A DNA stretch of 64,000 nt from Thermocatellispora tengchongensis (GCF_014202315.1 NZ_JACHGN010000012.1:248001-312000); one strand, 5' to 3'. Shown: positions 34,997 through 44,126, counted from the first letter of the stretch. Numbers and translations are program-made. The notes: generated from the letters alone by a model not told the origin.

Positions 34997-35994
34997 AGGA
35001 CGAAGCCCTCGGGGAAGGGGTCGCGCGGGTCGAGGAAGTACTGCGCGGTGCCGGTCACCCAGGCCCGCCCGGTGATCGTGGGCACGACCGCCTGCCTGCC
35101 CGCGACCTCCGCCTCGGCCACCAGCCGCCCCACGAACCGGGTGCCGATGAACGACTCGTTGACGAAGTCGGCGCCGAGCTCCAGCTCGCCGCGGGCGTGG
35201 AGCTGGGCCATGCGGGCGCTGGTGCCGGTGCCGCACGGCGAGCGGTCGAACCAGCCCGGGTGGATGGCCATGGCGTGCCGCGAGTGCCGGGCGTCGGAGC
35301 CGGGGGCGACGAACTGCACGTGGTGGCAGCCGCGGATGCCCGGGTCGAGCGGGTGCACCGGCTCGTCCTGCTCGTTGATCGCCGCCATGATGGCCAGCCC
35401 GGCGTCCAGGATCTGCTGCTTGGCCGCCCGGTCGAACGGCAGCCCCACCGACTCGATGTCCAGGATCGCGTAGAAGTTGCCGCCGTACGCCAGGTCGTAG
35501 CCGACCTCGCCCAGGCCCGGCACCTTCACCGTGCGCTCCAGGCCGACGCTGAAGGCGGGCACGTTCTGGATCGTGACCGCGGTCGCCGCGCCGTCCTCGA
35601 CCTTCACCTCGGCGACCACCAGCCCGGCGGGGGTGTCGAGGCGGATCGTGGTGACCGGCTCCACGACCGGCACCATGCCGGTCTCGACCAGCACGGTCGC
35701 CACCCCGATCGTGCCGTGGCCGCACATCGGCAGGCAGCCGGAGACCTCGATGTAGACCACGCCGTAGTCGGCGTCGGGCCGCGTGGGCGGCTGCAGGATC
35801 GCGCCGCTCATCGCGGAGTGGCCGCGCGGCTCGTTCATCAGCAGCCTGCGCACGTGGTCGAGGTTCGCCATGAAGTGCTCGCGGCGCTCGGCCATGGTCG
35901 CGCCGGGGATCACGCCGATCCCGCCGGTGATCACCCGCGTGGGCATGCCCTCGGTGTGCGAGTCGACCGCGTGGTAGACGTGGCGCGTTCTCAC
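34993..35994 (-). CDS. 4-hydroxyproline 2-epimerase (proline racemase family)
   Basis: A 333-residue enzyme with both catalytic cysteines: PMCGHGTIG (about residue 90) and FDRSPCGTGTSARMA (about residue 253). It converts trans-4-hydroxy-L-proline to cis-4-hydroxy-D-proline, the first step of bacterial hydroxyproline degradation. It is the last gene of a minus-strand operon that also contains the D-hydroxyproline dehydrogenase subunits and the pyrroline deaminase, so the 4-hydroxyproline assignment is much safer than for the paralogue at 23960. The start is GTG 35994, 22 bp after the deaminase gene. Proline racemase activity is the alternative. Confidence 0.9.
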   Translation of the reverse strand: MRTRHVYHAVDSHTEGMPTRVITGGIGVIPGATMAERREHFMANLDHVRRLLMNEPRGHSAMSGAILQPPTRPDADYGVVYIEVSGCLPMCGHGTIGVATVLVETGMVPVVEPVTTIRLDTPAGLVVAEVKVEDGAATAVTIQNVPAFSVGLERTVKVPGLGEVGYDLAYGGNFYAILDIESVGLPFDRAAKQQILDAGLAIMAAINEQDEPVHPLDPGIRGCHHVQFVAPGSDARHSRHAMAIHPGWFDRSPCGTGTSARMAQLHARGELELGADFVNESFIGTRFVGRLVAEAEVAGRQAVVPTITGRAWVTGTAQYFLDPRDPFPEGFVL

Positions 35995-36016
35995 CTGTGA
36001 CTCCCCTCCCCGGTTC

Positions 36017-36904
36017 CTAGCGCAGTCCCTCGGCGAGGGCCTTCTCGGTGGCCGCGCGCACCGCGGCCTCCTGCTCGGGCGTCAGCGGCACCCGCGGTGG
36101 CCGGCACGCCCCGCCCCTGCGCCCGGCCAGGTCCATCGACAGCTTAATGGCCTGCACGAACTCGGTCTTGGAGTCCCAGCGCAGCAGGGGGTGCAGCAGC
36201 CGGTACAGCGGCAGCGCGGTCTCCAGGTCCTTGGCGACCGCGGCGCGGTACAGGGCGACGCAGGAGGCGGGCAGCGCGTTCGGGTAGCCGGCCACCCAGC
36301 CGGCCGCGCCGGCCAGGCACAGTTCGAGCAGCACGTCGTCGGAGCCGACCAGCAGGTCCAGCCCCGGGGCCACCTCGGCCAGCTCGTACGCCCTGCGCAC
36401 GTCGCCGGTGAACTCCTTCACCCCCACGATCAGCCCCTCGCCGTGCAGCCTCGCCAGCAGCGCCGGGGTGAGGTCCACCTTGGTGTCGTAGGGGTTGTTG
36501 TACGCCACGACCGGCACGCCCGCCTCGGCCACCTCGCGGTAGTGCCCGAGCACCGCGCGCTCGTCGGCCCGGTAGGCGTTGGGCGGCAGCAGCATCACCG
36601 CGCCGCACCCCGCGTCGCGCGCCTGCTCGGCCCACCTGCGCGCCTCGGCCGCGCCGTACGCCGCGACGCCGGGCATGACCCGCTCCGGGCCGACGGCGGC
36701 CACCGCGGTCTCCACCACCCGGGCCCGCTCCTCCGGGGTGAGGGTCTGGTACTCGCCCAGCGAGCCGTTGGGCACGACGCCGTCGCAGCCGTTGGCCACC
36801 AGCCAGCGGCAGTGCTCGGCGTATGCGCCGAAGTCGGGGGATAGATCCTCGTTCAGCGGCAGCGCGGTGGCGACGAGCACGCCGTGCCACGGAAGGGTCG
36901 TCAT
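36017..36904 (-). CDS. DHDPS/NAL-family protein, probable 1-pyrroline-4-hydroxy-2-carboxylate deaminase
   Basis: A 295-residue TIM-barrel class I aldolase-type protein. The Schiff-base Lys is in LIVGVKEFTGD (about residue 163), the GSLGEYQTLT nucleophile-region motif replaces the GTTGE of DapA, and YNNPYDTKVDL carries the conserved Tyr. In hydroxyproline operons this family deaminates the pyrroline to alpha-ketoglutarate semialdehyde. The ATG at 36904 overlaps the FAD-subunit stop. A semialdehyde dehydrogenase, the next step, is not in the window. Confidence 0.87.
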   Translation of the reverse strand: MTTLPWHGVLVATALPLNEDLSPDFGAYAEHCRWLVANGCDGVVPNGSLGEYQTLTPEERARVVETAVAAVGPERVMPGVAAYGAAEARRWAEQARDAGCGAVMLLPPNAYRADERAVLGHYREVAEAGVPVVAYNNPYDTKVDLTPALLARLHGEGLIVGVKEFTGDVRRAYELAEVAPGLDLLVGSDDVLLELCLAGAAGWVAGYPNALPASCVALYRAAVAKDLETALPLYRLLHPLLRWDSKTEFVQAIKLSMDLAGRRGGACRPPRVPLTPEQEAAVRAATEKALAEGLR

Positions 36905-38298
36905 CGAATCTCCTTTGGGGGTGCTTGCCCGGGTTCGGTCCCGGAGTCGGGGGGTGCGGCGAGGTCGCCCAGGCGTACGGGCTGGGCGATCGGGCGGCGG
37001 GGCGGCGCGGGCGGCTCGCCGGCCAGGGAGGCGATGGCGTGGCCGCACACCCGGCCCTGGCACCAGCCCATGCCGGGGCGGGCCAGGAGCTTGATCGCGC
37101 GGGCGTCGCGGGCGCCCAGCCTGCGGGCCTCGGCGACGCGGGAGTACGGCACCTCCTCGCAGCGGCACACGATGGTGCCGGGACGCAGCCAGGAGTGCCA
37201 GCCGTCGCGTACGGGATAGGCGCGCTGGAGCGCGGCGGCGAAGGCCGCGAGCCGGTCGCGGCGCCGCGGCAGCGCGGGCGCGGGGGCGACGCGGCGGCCC
37301 AGGTCGGCGGCCACCGCGCGGCCCGCGATCAGGCCCTCCAGCTCGGCCAGCTCGGCGCCGCCGATCCCGGTGCTCTCGCCCGCCGCGTACACGCCGGGGA
37401 CGCTGGTGCGCATGCCGGCGTCCACAGTGACGACCGGGCCGCCGTCGGCTCCGGGTCCGGTGGCGCAGCCGAGCTGGACCGGCAGGTCGAGCTGGGGCAC
37501 GAAGCCGTAGCCGACGGCGAGCGTGTCGCAGGCGACCGTGCGGGTGCGCAGGGGCCGCCAGTTCGCGTCCACCTGGGCGAGGGTGACGCCGGTCAGCTCG
37601 CGCTCGCCGTGGGCGGCGACGACGGCGACGCCGCCCCGGAAGGGCACGCGGTGGCGCAGCAGCGCCAGCCCGTACGCCGCCGCCTCCGCGACCTTGCCGG
37701 GCAGCGGCCGGGCCCGCAGCGCGATGGCGGCCAGGGGGTTGGCCTCGTACACGCCGAGCACGTCCGCGCCGGCGGCGGCGAGCCCCGCGCCCACCGGCAG
37801 CAGGAACGGCCCGGTGCCCGCCACCACGATCCGCCGCCCGGCCGCCACCAGGTCGCCCTTGAGCAGCGCCTGCGCGCCGCCTGCGGTGAGCACGCCGGGC
37901 AGGTCCCAGCCGGGGAAGGGCAGCGACCGGTCGTAGGCGCCGGTGGCGATCAGCAGCCTGCGGGCGGTGACGGTGACCGGCCGCTCCTCGCGGTCGCCCG
38001 CCAGGCAGCGCACCACCACCCCGTCGGCGCCGCGCTCCACCGACCAGACGCGGTGGTTCAGCCGCACGTCGGCGCGCGCGGTGACGTCGGCGGCCAGGCG
38101 CAGGAACCGGCCGAAGCCGTGGTGCAGCGCGCCGGGGCGGGCGGCGTGGAAGCCCTCGGCCGGGTGCCGGAAGTACTGGCCGCCGAGCCGCGCGCCGGAG
38201 TCGAGCAGGACCACGCTCAGCCCGGCCCGAGCCGCGGCGGCGGCCCCGGCGAGCCCTGCGGGGCCGCCGCCGACGACGGCGAGATCGTACCCGTTCAC
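36901..38298 (-). CDS. D-hydroxyproline dehydrogenase, NAD(P)/FAD-binding subunit
   Basis: A 465-residue pyridine-nucleotide-disulfide-type flavoprotein: FAD motif VVGGGPAGLAGAAAAARAGL at the N terminus, a second nucleotide motif VVAGTGPFLLPVGAGLA, and a C-terminal BFD-like [2Fe-2S] domain with CRCEEV ... MGWCQGRVCG. This is the architecture of the large alpha subunit (HcnB/OoxA/LhpE type) of heteromeric D-hydroxyproline dehydrogenases. Its small and catalytic partners are encoded directly upstream with 4-nt overlaps. Confidence 0.88.
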   Translation of the reverse strand: MNGYDLAVVGGGPAGLAGAAAAARAGLSVVLLDSGARLGGQYFRHPAEGFHAARPGALHHGFGRFLRLAADVTARADVRLNHRVWSVERGADGVVVRCLAGDREERPVTVTARRLLIATGAYDRSLPFPGWDLPGVLTAGGAQALLKGDLVAAGRRIVVAGTGPFLLPVGAGLAAAGADVLGVYEANPLAAIALRARPLPGKVAEAAAYGLALLRHRVPFRGGVAVVAAHGERELTGVTLAQVDANWRPLRTRTVACDTLAVGYGFVPQLDLPVQLGCATGPGADGGPVVTVDAGMRTSVPGVYAAGESTGIGGAELAELEGLIAGRAVAADLGRRVAPAPALPRRRDRLAAFAAALQRAYPVRDGWHSWLRPGTIVCRCEEVPYSRVAEARRLGARDARAIKLLARPGMGWCQGRVCGHAIASLAGEPPAPPRRPIAQPVRLGDLAAPPDSGTEPGQAPPKEIR

Positions 38299-38573
38299 GA
38301 GGTGGTCACCTCATCCCCGGGGCGTGCCTGGGTGGAGCAGGCGCGCAGCGACGGCGTGCCGTTGACGGTGAGCAGGCAGTCGAAGCACACGCCGATGCCG
38401 CAGAACAGGCCGCGGGGCCTGCCCTCGAAGCGGGTGGTGCGCCAGGAGCGGATGCCGGCGGCGTGCATGGCGGCGCCGATGCTCTGGCCGGGCACGACCG
38501 GCACCGGGCGGCCGTCCACGGTGATCTCGAAGGCGGGCTCTGGCCGGGCGCCGACCAGCCGTTGGGGTGTCAT
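38295..38573 (-). CDS. D-hydroxyproline dehydrogenase, small [2Fe-2S] subunit
   Basis: A 92-residue plant-type ferredoxin domain with the cysteine pattern LFCGIGVCFDC and a distal Cys in RACSTQ, as in the HcnA/OoxX/LhpF small subunits. It relays electrons between the flavin subunits encoded on either side. It starts at ATG 38573, overlapping the catalytic-subunit stop, and its own stop overlaps the large-subunit ATG. Confidence 0.88.
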   Translation of the reverse strand: MTPQRLVGARPEPAFEITVDGRPVPVVPGQSIGAAMHAAGIRSWRTTRFEGRPRGLFCGIGVCFDCLLTVNGTPSLRACSTQARPGDEVTTS

Positions 38574-39733
38574 GCGTTCTCCGCGGCGAATCTGGCGGGC
38601 CCGAACGGCCCGGGATCAACGTCGGCGAGTCCGTCGCGGCCGGGGAGGCCGGCGAGGCCGTCGCGGGCCTCCGTGATGGCCGCGGCGACGAGGCGGCCGG
38701 TGGCGGGCGCGAGGCCGATGCCCGCGCCCTCGTGGCCGCAGGCGTGGTGCAGGCCGGGCGCGCGCGGGTCGGGCCCGATGACCGGCAGGTGGTCGGGGCA
38801 GTAGGGGCGGAACCCGCAGTACGCCCGGATCACCTTGCGCTCGGCCAGGGCGGGGAACAGCGCGACCGCCTGCTCGGCGAGCCGCCGCAGCACCGGGACC
38901 GACATGGTGCGGTCGAAGCCGACCCGCTCGCGGCTGGCGCCGATCAGCACGGTGCCGGAGGGCGTGCCCTCGACCACGGCGCTGGTCTCCAGCCCGGAGG
39001 AGTCGCTGGCGACGTTGGTGACGTACGCGGCGGTGTAGACCTTGTGCAGGATCAGCGGCTCGGGCAGCGGTTCGGTGACCAGGATGAAGCCGCGCCTGGG
39101 CAGCACCGGCAGGTCCACCCCGGCGAGCGCGGCGACCTCGCCGCCCCAGGTGCCGGCCGCGTTGACGACGGCGCCGGCGGGGATGTCGCCGCGGGTGGTG
39201 CGCACGCCGGTGATCCGGCCGCCGGAGGTCAGGAACCCGGTGACCTCGGTGCCCGGAAGGAACCGGGCCCCGCTCGCGCGCAGCAGGCGGGCGGCGGCCA
39301 GCATCGGCTGCACCTGGGCGTCCTGCGGGTAGAACACGCCGCCCGCGAGGTCGCGCGTGAGATGCGGCTCGTACGCGGCCAGCCCGGCCGCGGAGACCGC
39401 GGTGTGCTCGACGCCGCGCTGGGTGCGGGCCAGCCCGGTCAGCGCGGCCAGGACCTCGTCGGTCTCGGCGACGACCAGGCCGCCCTTGGCCTCGAACTCG
39501 AACCCGCCGACCTCGGCGTCCAGCTCCCGCCACAGCCGGTTGGACAGCAGGGCGAGCTCCAGCTCCGGCCCCGGTTCCTTGTCGGAGACCAGGACGTTGC
39601 CCTCGCCGGCGCCGGTGGTGCCGCCGGCCACCGAGCCCCGCTCGACGACGGTCACGTCCAGCCCGGCGCGCGCCGCATAGTAGGCGCAGGCGGCCCCGAC
39701 GACCCCCGCCCCGATCACCACGACATCCGGCAC
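38570..39733 (-). CDS. D-hydroxyproline dehydrogenase, catalytic FAD subunit (DadA-like)
   Basis: A 387-residue D-amino-acid-oxidase-like flavoprotein with VVVIGAGVVGAACAYYAARAG at the N terminus and the C-terminal FRPYCPDHLPVIGPD and HEGAGIGLAPATGRLVA segments. In this operon it should oxidise cis-4-hydroxy-D-proline to the pyrroline. The start is GTG 39733, six bases after GGAGG; an upstream TTG at 39754 is in frame but weaker. It is the first gene of the five-gene operon, with a TATTAT -10-like box and GTGTGATGT word just upstream. Confidence 0.9.
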   Translation of the reverse strand: MPDVVVIGAGVVGAACAYYAARAGLDVTVVERGSVAGGTTGAGEGNVLVSDKEPGPELELALLSNRLWRELDAEVGGFEFEAKGGLVVAETDEVLAALTGLARTQRGVEHTAVSAAGLAAYEPHLTRDLAGGVFYPQDAQVQPMLAAARLLRASGARFLPGTEVTGFLTSGGRITGVRTTRGDIPAGAVVNAAGTWGGEVAALAGVDLPVLPRRGFILVTEPLPEPLILHKVYTAAYVTNVASDSSGLETSAVVEGTPSGTVLIGASRERVGFDRTMSVPVLRRLAEQAVALFPALAERKVIRAYCGFRPYCPDHLPVIGPDPRAPGLHHACGHEGAGIGLAPATGRLVAAAITEARDGLAGLPGRDGLADVDPGPFGPARFAAENA

Positions 39734-39753
39734 TCCCGCCTCCTTCCCTCTCA

Positions 39754-39772
39754 ATAATATGTCACATCACAC
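39754..39772 (-). promoter_or_regulatory. Promoter/operator region of the hydroxyproline operon
   Basis: On the minus strand GTGTGATGTGACAT is followed by a -10-like TATTAT (39754-39759). The word GTGTGATGT (39764-39772) also occurs at 24939-24947 beside the GntR/racemase/OCD cluster, so the same GntR protein may bind both places. Confidence 0.4.
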
Positions 39773-39904
39773 CACGTGCCACCCGCCTGGCCGCATCCGG
39801 CCACCCGGGCACGCGTATCACTCCACAGCGCGTCCATATCGGCTCCATACCGGGGAGACGGGGTGAAGGGGGAACCGGTCGTATCCGCGCCTACCATGTG
39901 TGCC

Positions 39905-40909
39905 GTGACCCGCATCATCGACCAGGTGCGCGCCCGCGCGACCGCCCTGTTCCACTCGTTCTGGACGCCGACCCCCGACACCATGCGCCGGTGGGCGGTG
40001 GTCGCGGTCGCCGTCAACGTGCTCATCACCGTGACGGGCGCCACCGTACGGGTCACCGGCTCCGGCCTGGGCTGCCCCACCTGGCCGCGCTGCACCCCCG
40101 ACAGCTTCACCCCGGTGCCCCACCCCGACGTCTCCGTGGTGAACATGCTGATCGAGTTCGGCAACCGGACCCTGACGGGCCTGGTGGGGGCCGTGGCCGT
40201 GGTCTGCGTGCTGGCCGCGCTGCGCCTGCGCGAGCGCCGCCGCGACCTGGTCCACCTTGCCTGGCTCCAGGTCGCGGGCGTGCTGCTCCAGGCCCTGTGG
40301 GGCGGCGTCGTGGTGCAGACCCTGCTGAACCCGGTCACGGTCAACCTGCACTTCCTGTTCTCGATCGGGCTCATCGCCGCCGCCTACGCCCTGTACGCCC
40401 GCTCGGTCGAGGGCGACGGCGCGCCGCAGCGGCTGGTGCACCGCGACATCCGCACCCTCGGCTTCGTGCTCGTGGCCGCGGTGCTGGTGCTGATCGTGGC
40501 CGGCATGGTGGTCACCGGCACCGGCCCCCACTCCGGCGACGAGCTGGCCGGCCGGTTCCCCTTCGACATCGAGACCGTGGCCCGCATCCACGCCGACACC
40601 GTGTGGATCGTGATCGGCCTGACGTTCTCGCTGCTGTTCGCCCTGCACGTCACCGACGCCCCCGGCCGCGCCCGGCGCGCCGCGCTGGTGCTGTTCGGCG
40701 TCGAGCTGGCCCAGGGCGTGATCGGCTACGTGCAGTACTTCACCGCCGTCCCGGCCGCCCTGGTGGCCGCGCACGTCCTGGGCGCCACCCTGGTCTGGAT
40801 CGCCACCCTCCGGGTCGTGTACATGATGCGCTCCCGCGGCCCCCTCGGCACCCCGGCCCCGCCCCGCGAGACCGACGACGAGCGGACCCCTCTCAGCGCC
40901 TCCGCCTGA
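39905..40909 (+). CDS. ctaA: CtaA/COX15-type haem A synthase
   Basis: A 334-residue eight-helix protein that oxidises haem O to haem A for cytochrome aa3 oxidase. Conserved features: the LGCPTWPRC cysteine pair after helix 1, the EFGNRTLTG loop, VNLHFLFSIG, VARIHADTVW and VAAHVLGATL with haem-ligand histidines. The GTG at 39905 is chosen because a TACCAT -10 box ends 7 bp before it, suggesting a leaderless transcript; an ATG at 39896 is possible but would lie within the -10. It is separated from ctaB by two unrelated genes. Confidence 0.9.
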   Translation: MTRIIDQVRARATALFHSFWTPTPDTMRRWAVVAVAVNVLITVTGATVRVTGSGLGCPTWPRCTPDSFTPVPHPDVSVVNMLIEFGNRTLTGLVGAVAVVCVLAALRLRERRRDLVHLAWLQVAGVLLQALWGGVVVQTLLNPVTVNLHFLFSIGLIAAAYALYARSVEGDGAPQRLVHRDIRTLGFVLVAAVLVLIVAGMVVTGTGPHSGDELAGRFPFDIETVARIHADTVWIVIGLTFSLLFALHVTDAPGRARRAALVLFGVELAQGVIGYVQYFTAVPAALVAAHVLGATLVWIATLRVVYMMRSRGPLGTPAPPRETDDERTPLSASA

Positions 40910-41006
40910 CACCCCCTCCCCCAGGCGTCCCATCGAGCACACGCGATGGAAATGGGGTCTTATGGGAGAGTAGGTCCGCCACTCCCCCACCGGCCGGAGG
41001 TGCCAA

Positions 41007-41744
41007 CTGCCGGATATTTCGCGAAAGCTGTCGCTGCCCCTCCCCCGGCCCTCGCGGCGTGCCCTGCGGCTGGGGTTCCAAGGGCTCGTCGTGCTCAGCG
41101 TGCTGGCCATGGCTCCGCAGACCTGGGCCTGGCTGTCCAGCTCCGGCCACCGCACCGTCGCCGAGGCGCGGCCCGGCTGGGCCGCCGCGGTGCCCGAGGC
41201 GCCGGTCGCGCTGGTGCTCGGCGCGGGCATCCGCGACGGGGCGCCCACGCCGATGCTGGCCCGGCGGCTCGACATCACCGCCGAGCTGTACCGCGCGGGC
41301 AGGGTGCGGGCCGTGCTGCTGTCGGGCGACAACAGCCGGGCGGGCTACGACGAGCCCACGGTCATGCGCGACTACCTGGCCGCCCGGCGGGTGCCCGCGG
41401 AGGCGATGGTGCTCGACTACGCCGGATTCGACACCTGGGACTCCTGCGTCCGCGCCCGTGAGGTGTTCGGGGCGCGCAAGGTGACCGTGGTCACCCAGGC
41501 GTTCCACCTGCCGCGGGCGGTCACGCTGTGCCGTACGGCCGGCCTGGACGCGCACGGCGTGGGCGACGACTCCGCCGAGCGGTTCGCCGCCGCGACCTAC
41601 GTCTACGGCGCCAGGGAGTTCCTGGCCTCCGCCAAGGGGTTCCTGGACTCGGTGGTGCTGGACTCGCGCCCGCGCTTCCCCGGCCCCCGCGAGACCACGC
41701 TGGAGCGGGCGCTCGCGGGCTCGCCGGGTCAGCGCGGCGGCTGA
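41007..41744 (+). CDS. SanA/YdcF-like (DUF218) membrane protein with probable CTG start
   Basis: About 245 residues: an N-terminal basic stretch and single transmembrane helix (RRALRLGFQGLVVLSVLAMAP), then a DUF218 domain (ALVLGAGIRDGAPTPMLARRL, LLSGDNSRAGYDEP, VVTQAFHLPRAV). Relatives such as SanA and ElyC act in envelope integrity. From the in-frame stop at 40971 to 41091 there is no ATG, GTG or TTG, but CTG 41007 sits six bases after GGAGG and gives an intact membrane anchor. The GTG at 41091 would delete half the helix. It is convergent with, and overlaps, the PrsW gene by 16 bp. Confidence 0.8.
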   Translation: MPDISRKLSLPLPRPSRRALRLGFQGLVVLSVLAMAPQTWAWLSSSGHRTVAEARPGWAAAVPEAPVALVLGAGIRDGAPTPMLARRLDITAELYRAGRVRAVLLSGDNSRAGYDEPTVMRDYLAARRVPAEAMVLDYAGFDTWDSCVRAREVFGARKVTVVTQAFHLPRAVTLCRTAGLDAHGVGDDSAERFAAATYVYGAREFLASAKGFLDSVVLDSRPRFPGPRETTLERALAGSPGQRGG

Positions 41745-43018
41745 CCCGGCCCGCCGTACGGGCCCGCGCCGTACGGCCCGTGCGACGGGCGCTGCGGCCA
41801 CTGCCCGGGAGGCGGCTGGGACGGCTGCTGCGGCCACTGCCCGGGGGGCGCCTGGGGCGGCTGCTGCGGGCCGAACCGGACGACCCGCGACGGCGGGGCC
41901 GGCAGGCTGGCCCGCGCCGCCCGCATGCACTCCAGCAGCGCGCGCTGCTCCTCGTAGAACACGGACTCGCCGACCCCGCCGCGTGAGGCACGCTCGTGCA
42001 GCAGGCCCAGCTCGGTCGCGGCGAGCTGGTAGTCGCTCATCGCGCGCAGCCCGGCCCGCCCGCCGTGGGCCTTGCTCCACTGCCGGGCGTGCCGCCGCGC
42101 GGGCAGCGAGGACAGCATGGTCACGTCGGCCCCGCTGATCAGCCCGGTCGGCTCGTACGGCGGCAGGTAGCGCTGCAGCAGCGCCACGATCCGCCGCCGG
42201 TCGCGGATCACCAGGCCGATCAGGGTGAACAGCACGGCCATCAGCACCAGGTAGGCCACGACCAGCCCGGGGAAGCCGCCGTAGGTGGCCAGGCCGTTCC
42301 ACAGCCCGTGCAGCAGCATCGCGCCGACCCACCCGGCCAGCAGGATGAACACCCGGCCGGGGCCGTGGCGATGGGCCGCCCACGCGACGGCCACGCCGAT
42401 CATCGAAGTGAACAGCGGGTGCGCGAAGGGCGAGAGCACCCCGCGCAGCACCACGGTGACGGCCAGGCTCTGCACCGCCACCGGCCCGCTCTGCGCGGCG
42501 ACGTAGTAGCTGACGTTCTCGGACATCGCGAAGCCCAGGCCGACCATGCTGGCGTAGATGATGCCGTCGGTGGGGCCGTCGAGCTCCTGCCTGCGGAACC
42601 TGAGCAGGCCGAGCAGCACCAGGCCCTTCATGGTCTCCTCGACCAGCGGCGCGCCGAAGGTCGCCGCGATGCCCCGGGCGTCGTCGAGCTCCAGGTTGGC
42701 GGCGTGGGAGATGTACAGCAGGCCGACCGAGTTGATGATCCCGGCGGCCAGCACGGCGATGCCCGCGCCCCAGGCGAAGGCGAAGATCAGGTTGCTGCGC
42801 GGCTCGGGCTCCAGGCGGTCCAGGCCGAGCACCGCGGCCAGCAGCAGCGGCACCGGGGCGATGGCCAGGATCAGCGCGATCACGAACCTGACCGGCTCGC
42901 CGTCGAGCAGGTCGAAGGAGAACGAGGCGAGCGCGCACAGCCCGGCCAGGACGAGGCCGACGATCAGTCCGACCGAGGGGCGCTCCTTGAACACCCATCG
43001 AGGATCACGGATCGTCAT
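41729..43018 (-). CDS. PrsW-family intramembrane metalloprotease
   Basis: A 429-residue membrane protein with about eight helices. The glutamate-rich zinc motif is EETMKG (about residue 127), followed by GFAMSENVSYY, FAHPLFTSMIG and LLHGLWNGL with conserved histidines, as in PrsW, which starts site-1 cleavage of anti-sigma factors. After the helices comes a cytoplasmic region and a Pro/Gln-rich tail with repeated PPGQWPQ units. No anti-sigma gene is nearby, so its substrate is unknown. ATG start at 43018. Confidence 0.9.
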   Translation of the reverse strand: MTIRDPRWVFKERPSVGLIVGLVLAGLCALASFSFDLLDGEPVRFVIALILAIAPVPLLLAAVLGLDRLEPEPRSNLIFAFAWGAGIAVLAAGIINSVGLLYISHAANLELDDARGIAATFGAPLVEETMKGLVLLGLLRFRRQELDGPTDGIIYASMVGLGFAMSENVSYYVAAQSGPVAVQSLAVTVVLRGVLSPFAHPLFTSMIGVAVAWAAHRHGPGRVFILLAGWVGAMLLHGLWNGLATYGGFPGLVVAYLVLMAVLFTLIGLVIRDRRRIVALLQRYLPPYEPTGLISGADVTMLSSLPARRHARQWSKAHGGRAGLRAMSDYQLAATELGLLHERASRGGVGESVFYEEQRALLECMRAARASLPAPPSRVVRFGPQQPPQAPPGQWPQQPSQPPPGQWPQRPSHGPYGAGPYGGPGQPPR

Positions 43019-43121
43019 GTGGCGAGCGTAACCGATCAGGTACCACCTGTCCGCCCCGCGCTGCCCGGTCGTCCGGGTCAGGACAGGGCGGCGCCCGCGG
43101 CGACGGCGGGCGTACCAGGGG

Positions 43122-44126
43122 TCATACCAGCAGGGAATCGATGGCGACGGTCAGGAACAGCAGCGCCAGGTAGGCGTTGGACCAGTGAAAGAACCGCATG
43201 GGCCGCAGGGCCACGCCGGTCTTGCCGGCGTTGACCCGGCCGAGCAGGCGGTGCACCTCCCACAGGCAGGCCGCGCCGAGCGCGAGCGCCACCACCGGGT
43301 AGAGCAGGGTGGTGCCGGCGACCGGCCACAGCAGCAGCGAGCACAGCACGGTGGCCCAGGTGTAGGCGATGCTCTCCAGCACCACGCGGCGCTCGGTGGC
43401 GACGACGGGCAGCATGGGCACCGACGCGGCGGCGTAGTCCTCGCGGTAGCGCATGGCCAGGGTCCAGGTGTGCGGCGGGGTCCAGAAGAACACCACGCCG
43501 AACAGCACGACCGGGGCCCAGTCGAGGCCGCCGGTGATGCCCGCCCAGCCGATCAGCACCGGCATGCAGCCGGCGATGCCGCCCCACACGACGTTCTGGG
43601 CGGTGCGCCGCTTGAGGTACATCGAGTAGACGAAGACGTAGAACAGGTTGGCCGCCAGCGACAGCAGCGCGGCCAGCCAGTTCACCGTCAGGCCCAGGCC
43701 CGCGGTGGAGATCGCGCCCAGGGCGACGCCGAAGACGAGCGCGCCGCGCGGCGAGACCTGGTGCCGGGCCAGCGGCCTGCGCCGGGTGCGGCGCATGGCG
43801 GCGTCGATGTCGCGGTCGATGTAGCAGTTGAGCGCGTTGGCACTGCCCGCCGAGAGGGTACCGAACACGAGGGTGGCGATGGCCAGCCACGGGTCCGGCA
43901 GGCCGCGCGCCGCCAGGAACATGACGGGGAGCGTGGTGATCAGCAGGAGCTCGATGATCCGCGGCTTGGTCAGCGCGATGTACGCCTTGACGAGCGCGCC
44001 GATCGTGCGCGGCGGCGGCCCGGCCTCCTGAGCGAGGTCGGGCTGCGGGGTCGCCGGCGCGATCGCCGGGGGCGTGCCGGGCGATTCGGCCGGCCGCCGG
44101 AACGTTGTGTGGTTCGTCAGCGTCAA
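43122..44126 (-). CDS. ctaB: CtaB/CyoE protohaem IX farnesyltransferase
   Basis: A 334-residue UbiA-family prenyltransferase converting haem B to haem O, the substrate of CtaA. The prenyl-diphosphate site is [20 protein letters not shown] (about residue 100), and the second loop is [15 protein letters not shown]. The start is TTG 44126 with GGAAG 5 nt upstream; an upstream GTG at 44195 is in frame but has no ribosome-binding site. It is divergent from the transketolase gene with a 298-bp shared region, the usual actinobacterial arrangement. Confidence 0.93.
   Translation of the reverse strand: MTLTNHTTFRRPAESPGTPPAIAPATPQPDLAQEAGPPPRTIGALVKAYIALTKPRIIELLLITTLPVMFLAARGLPDPWLAIATLVFGTLSAGSANALNCYIDRDIDAAMRRTRRRPLARHQVSPRGALVFGVALGAISTAGLGLTVNWLAALLSLAANLFYVFVYSMYLKRRTAQNVVWGGIAGCMPVLIGWAGITGGLDWAPVVLFGVVFFWTPPHTWTLAMRYREDYAAASVPMLPVVATERRVVLESIAYTWATVLCSLLLWPVAGTTLLYPVVALALGAACLWEVHRLLGRVNAGKTGVALRPMRFFHWSNAYLALLFLTVAIDSLLV

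Noticed and set aside
31445-35725. A minus-strand open frame of about 1,400 codons
   Set aside because: It only becomes a recognisable protein (MaoC hydratase) in its last 281 codons; the rest lies antisense to the MFS gene or in the wrong frame of the SDR and racemase genes.
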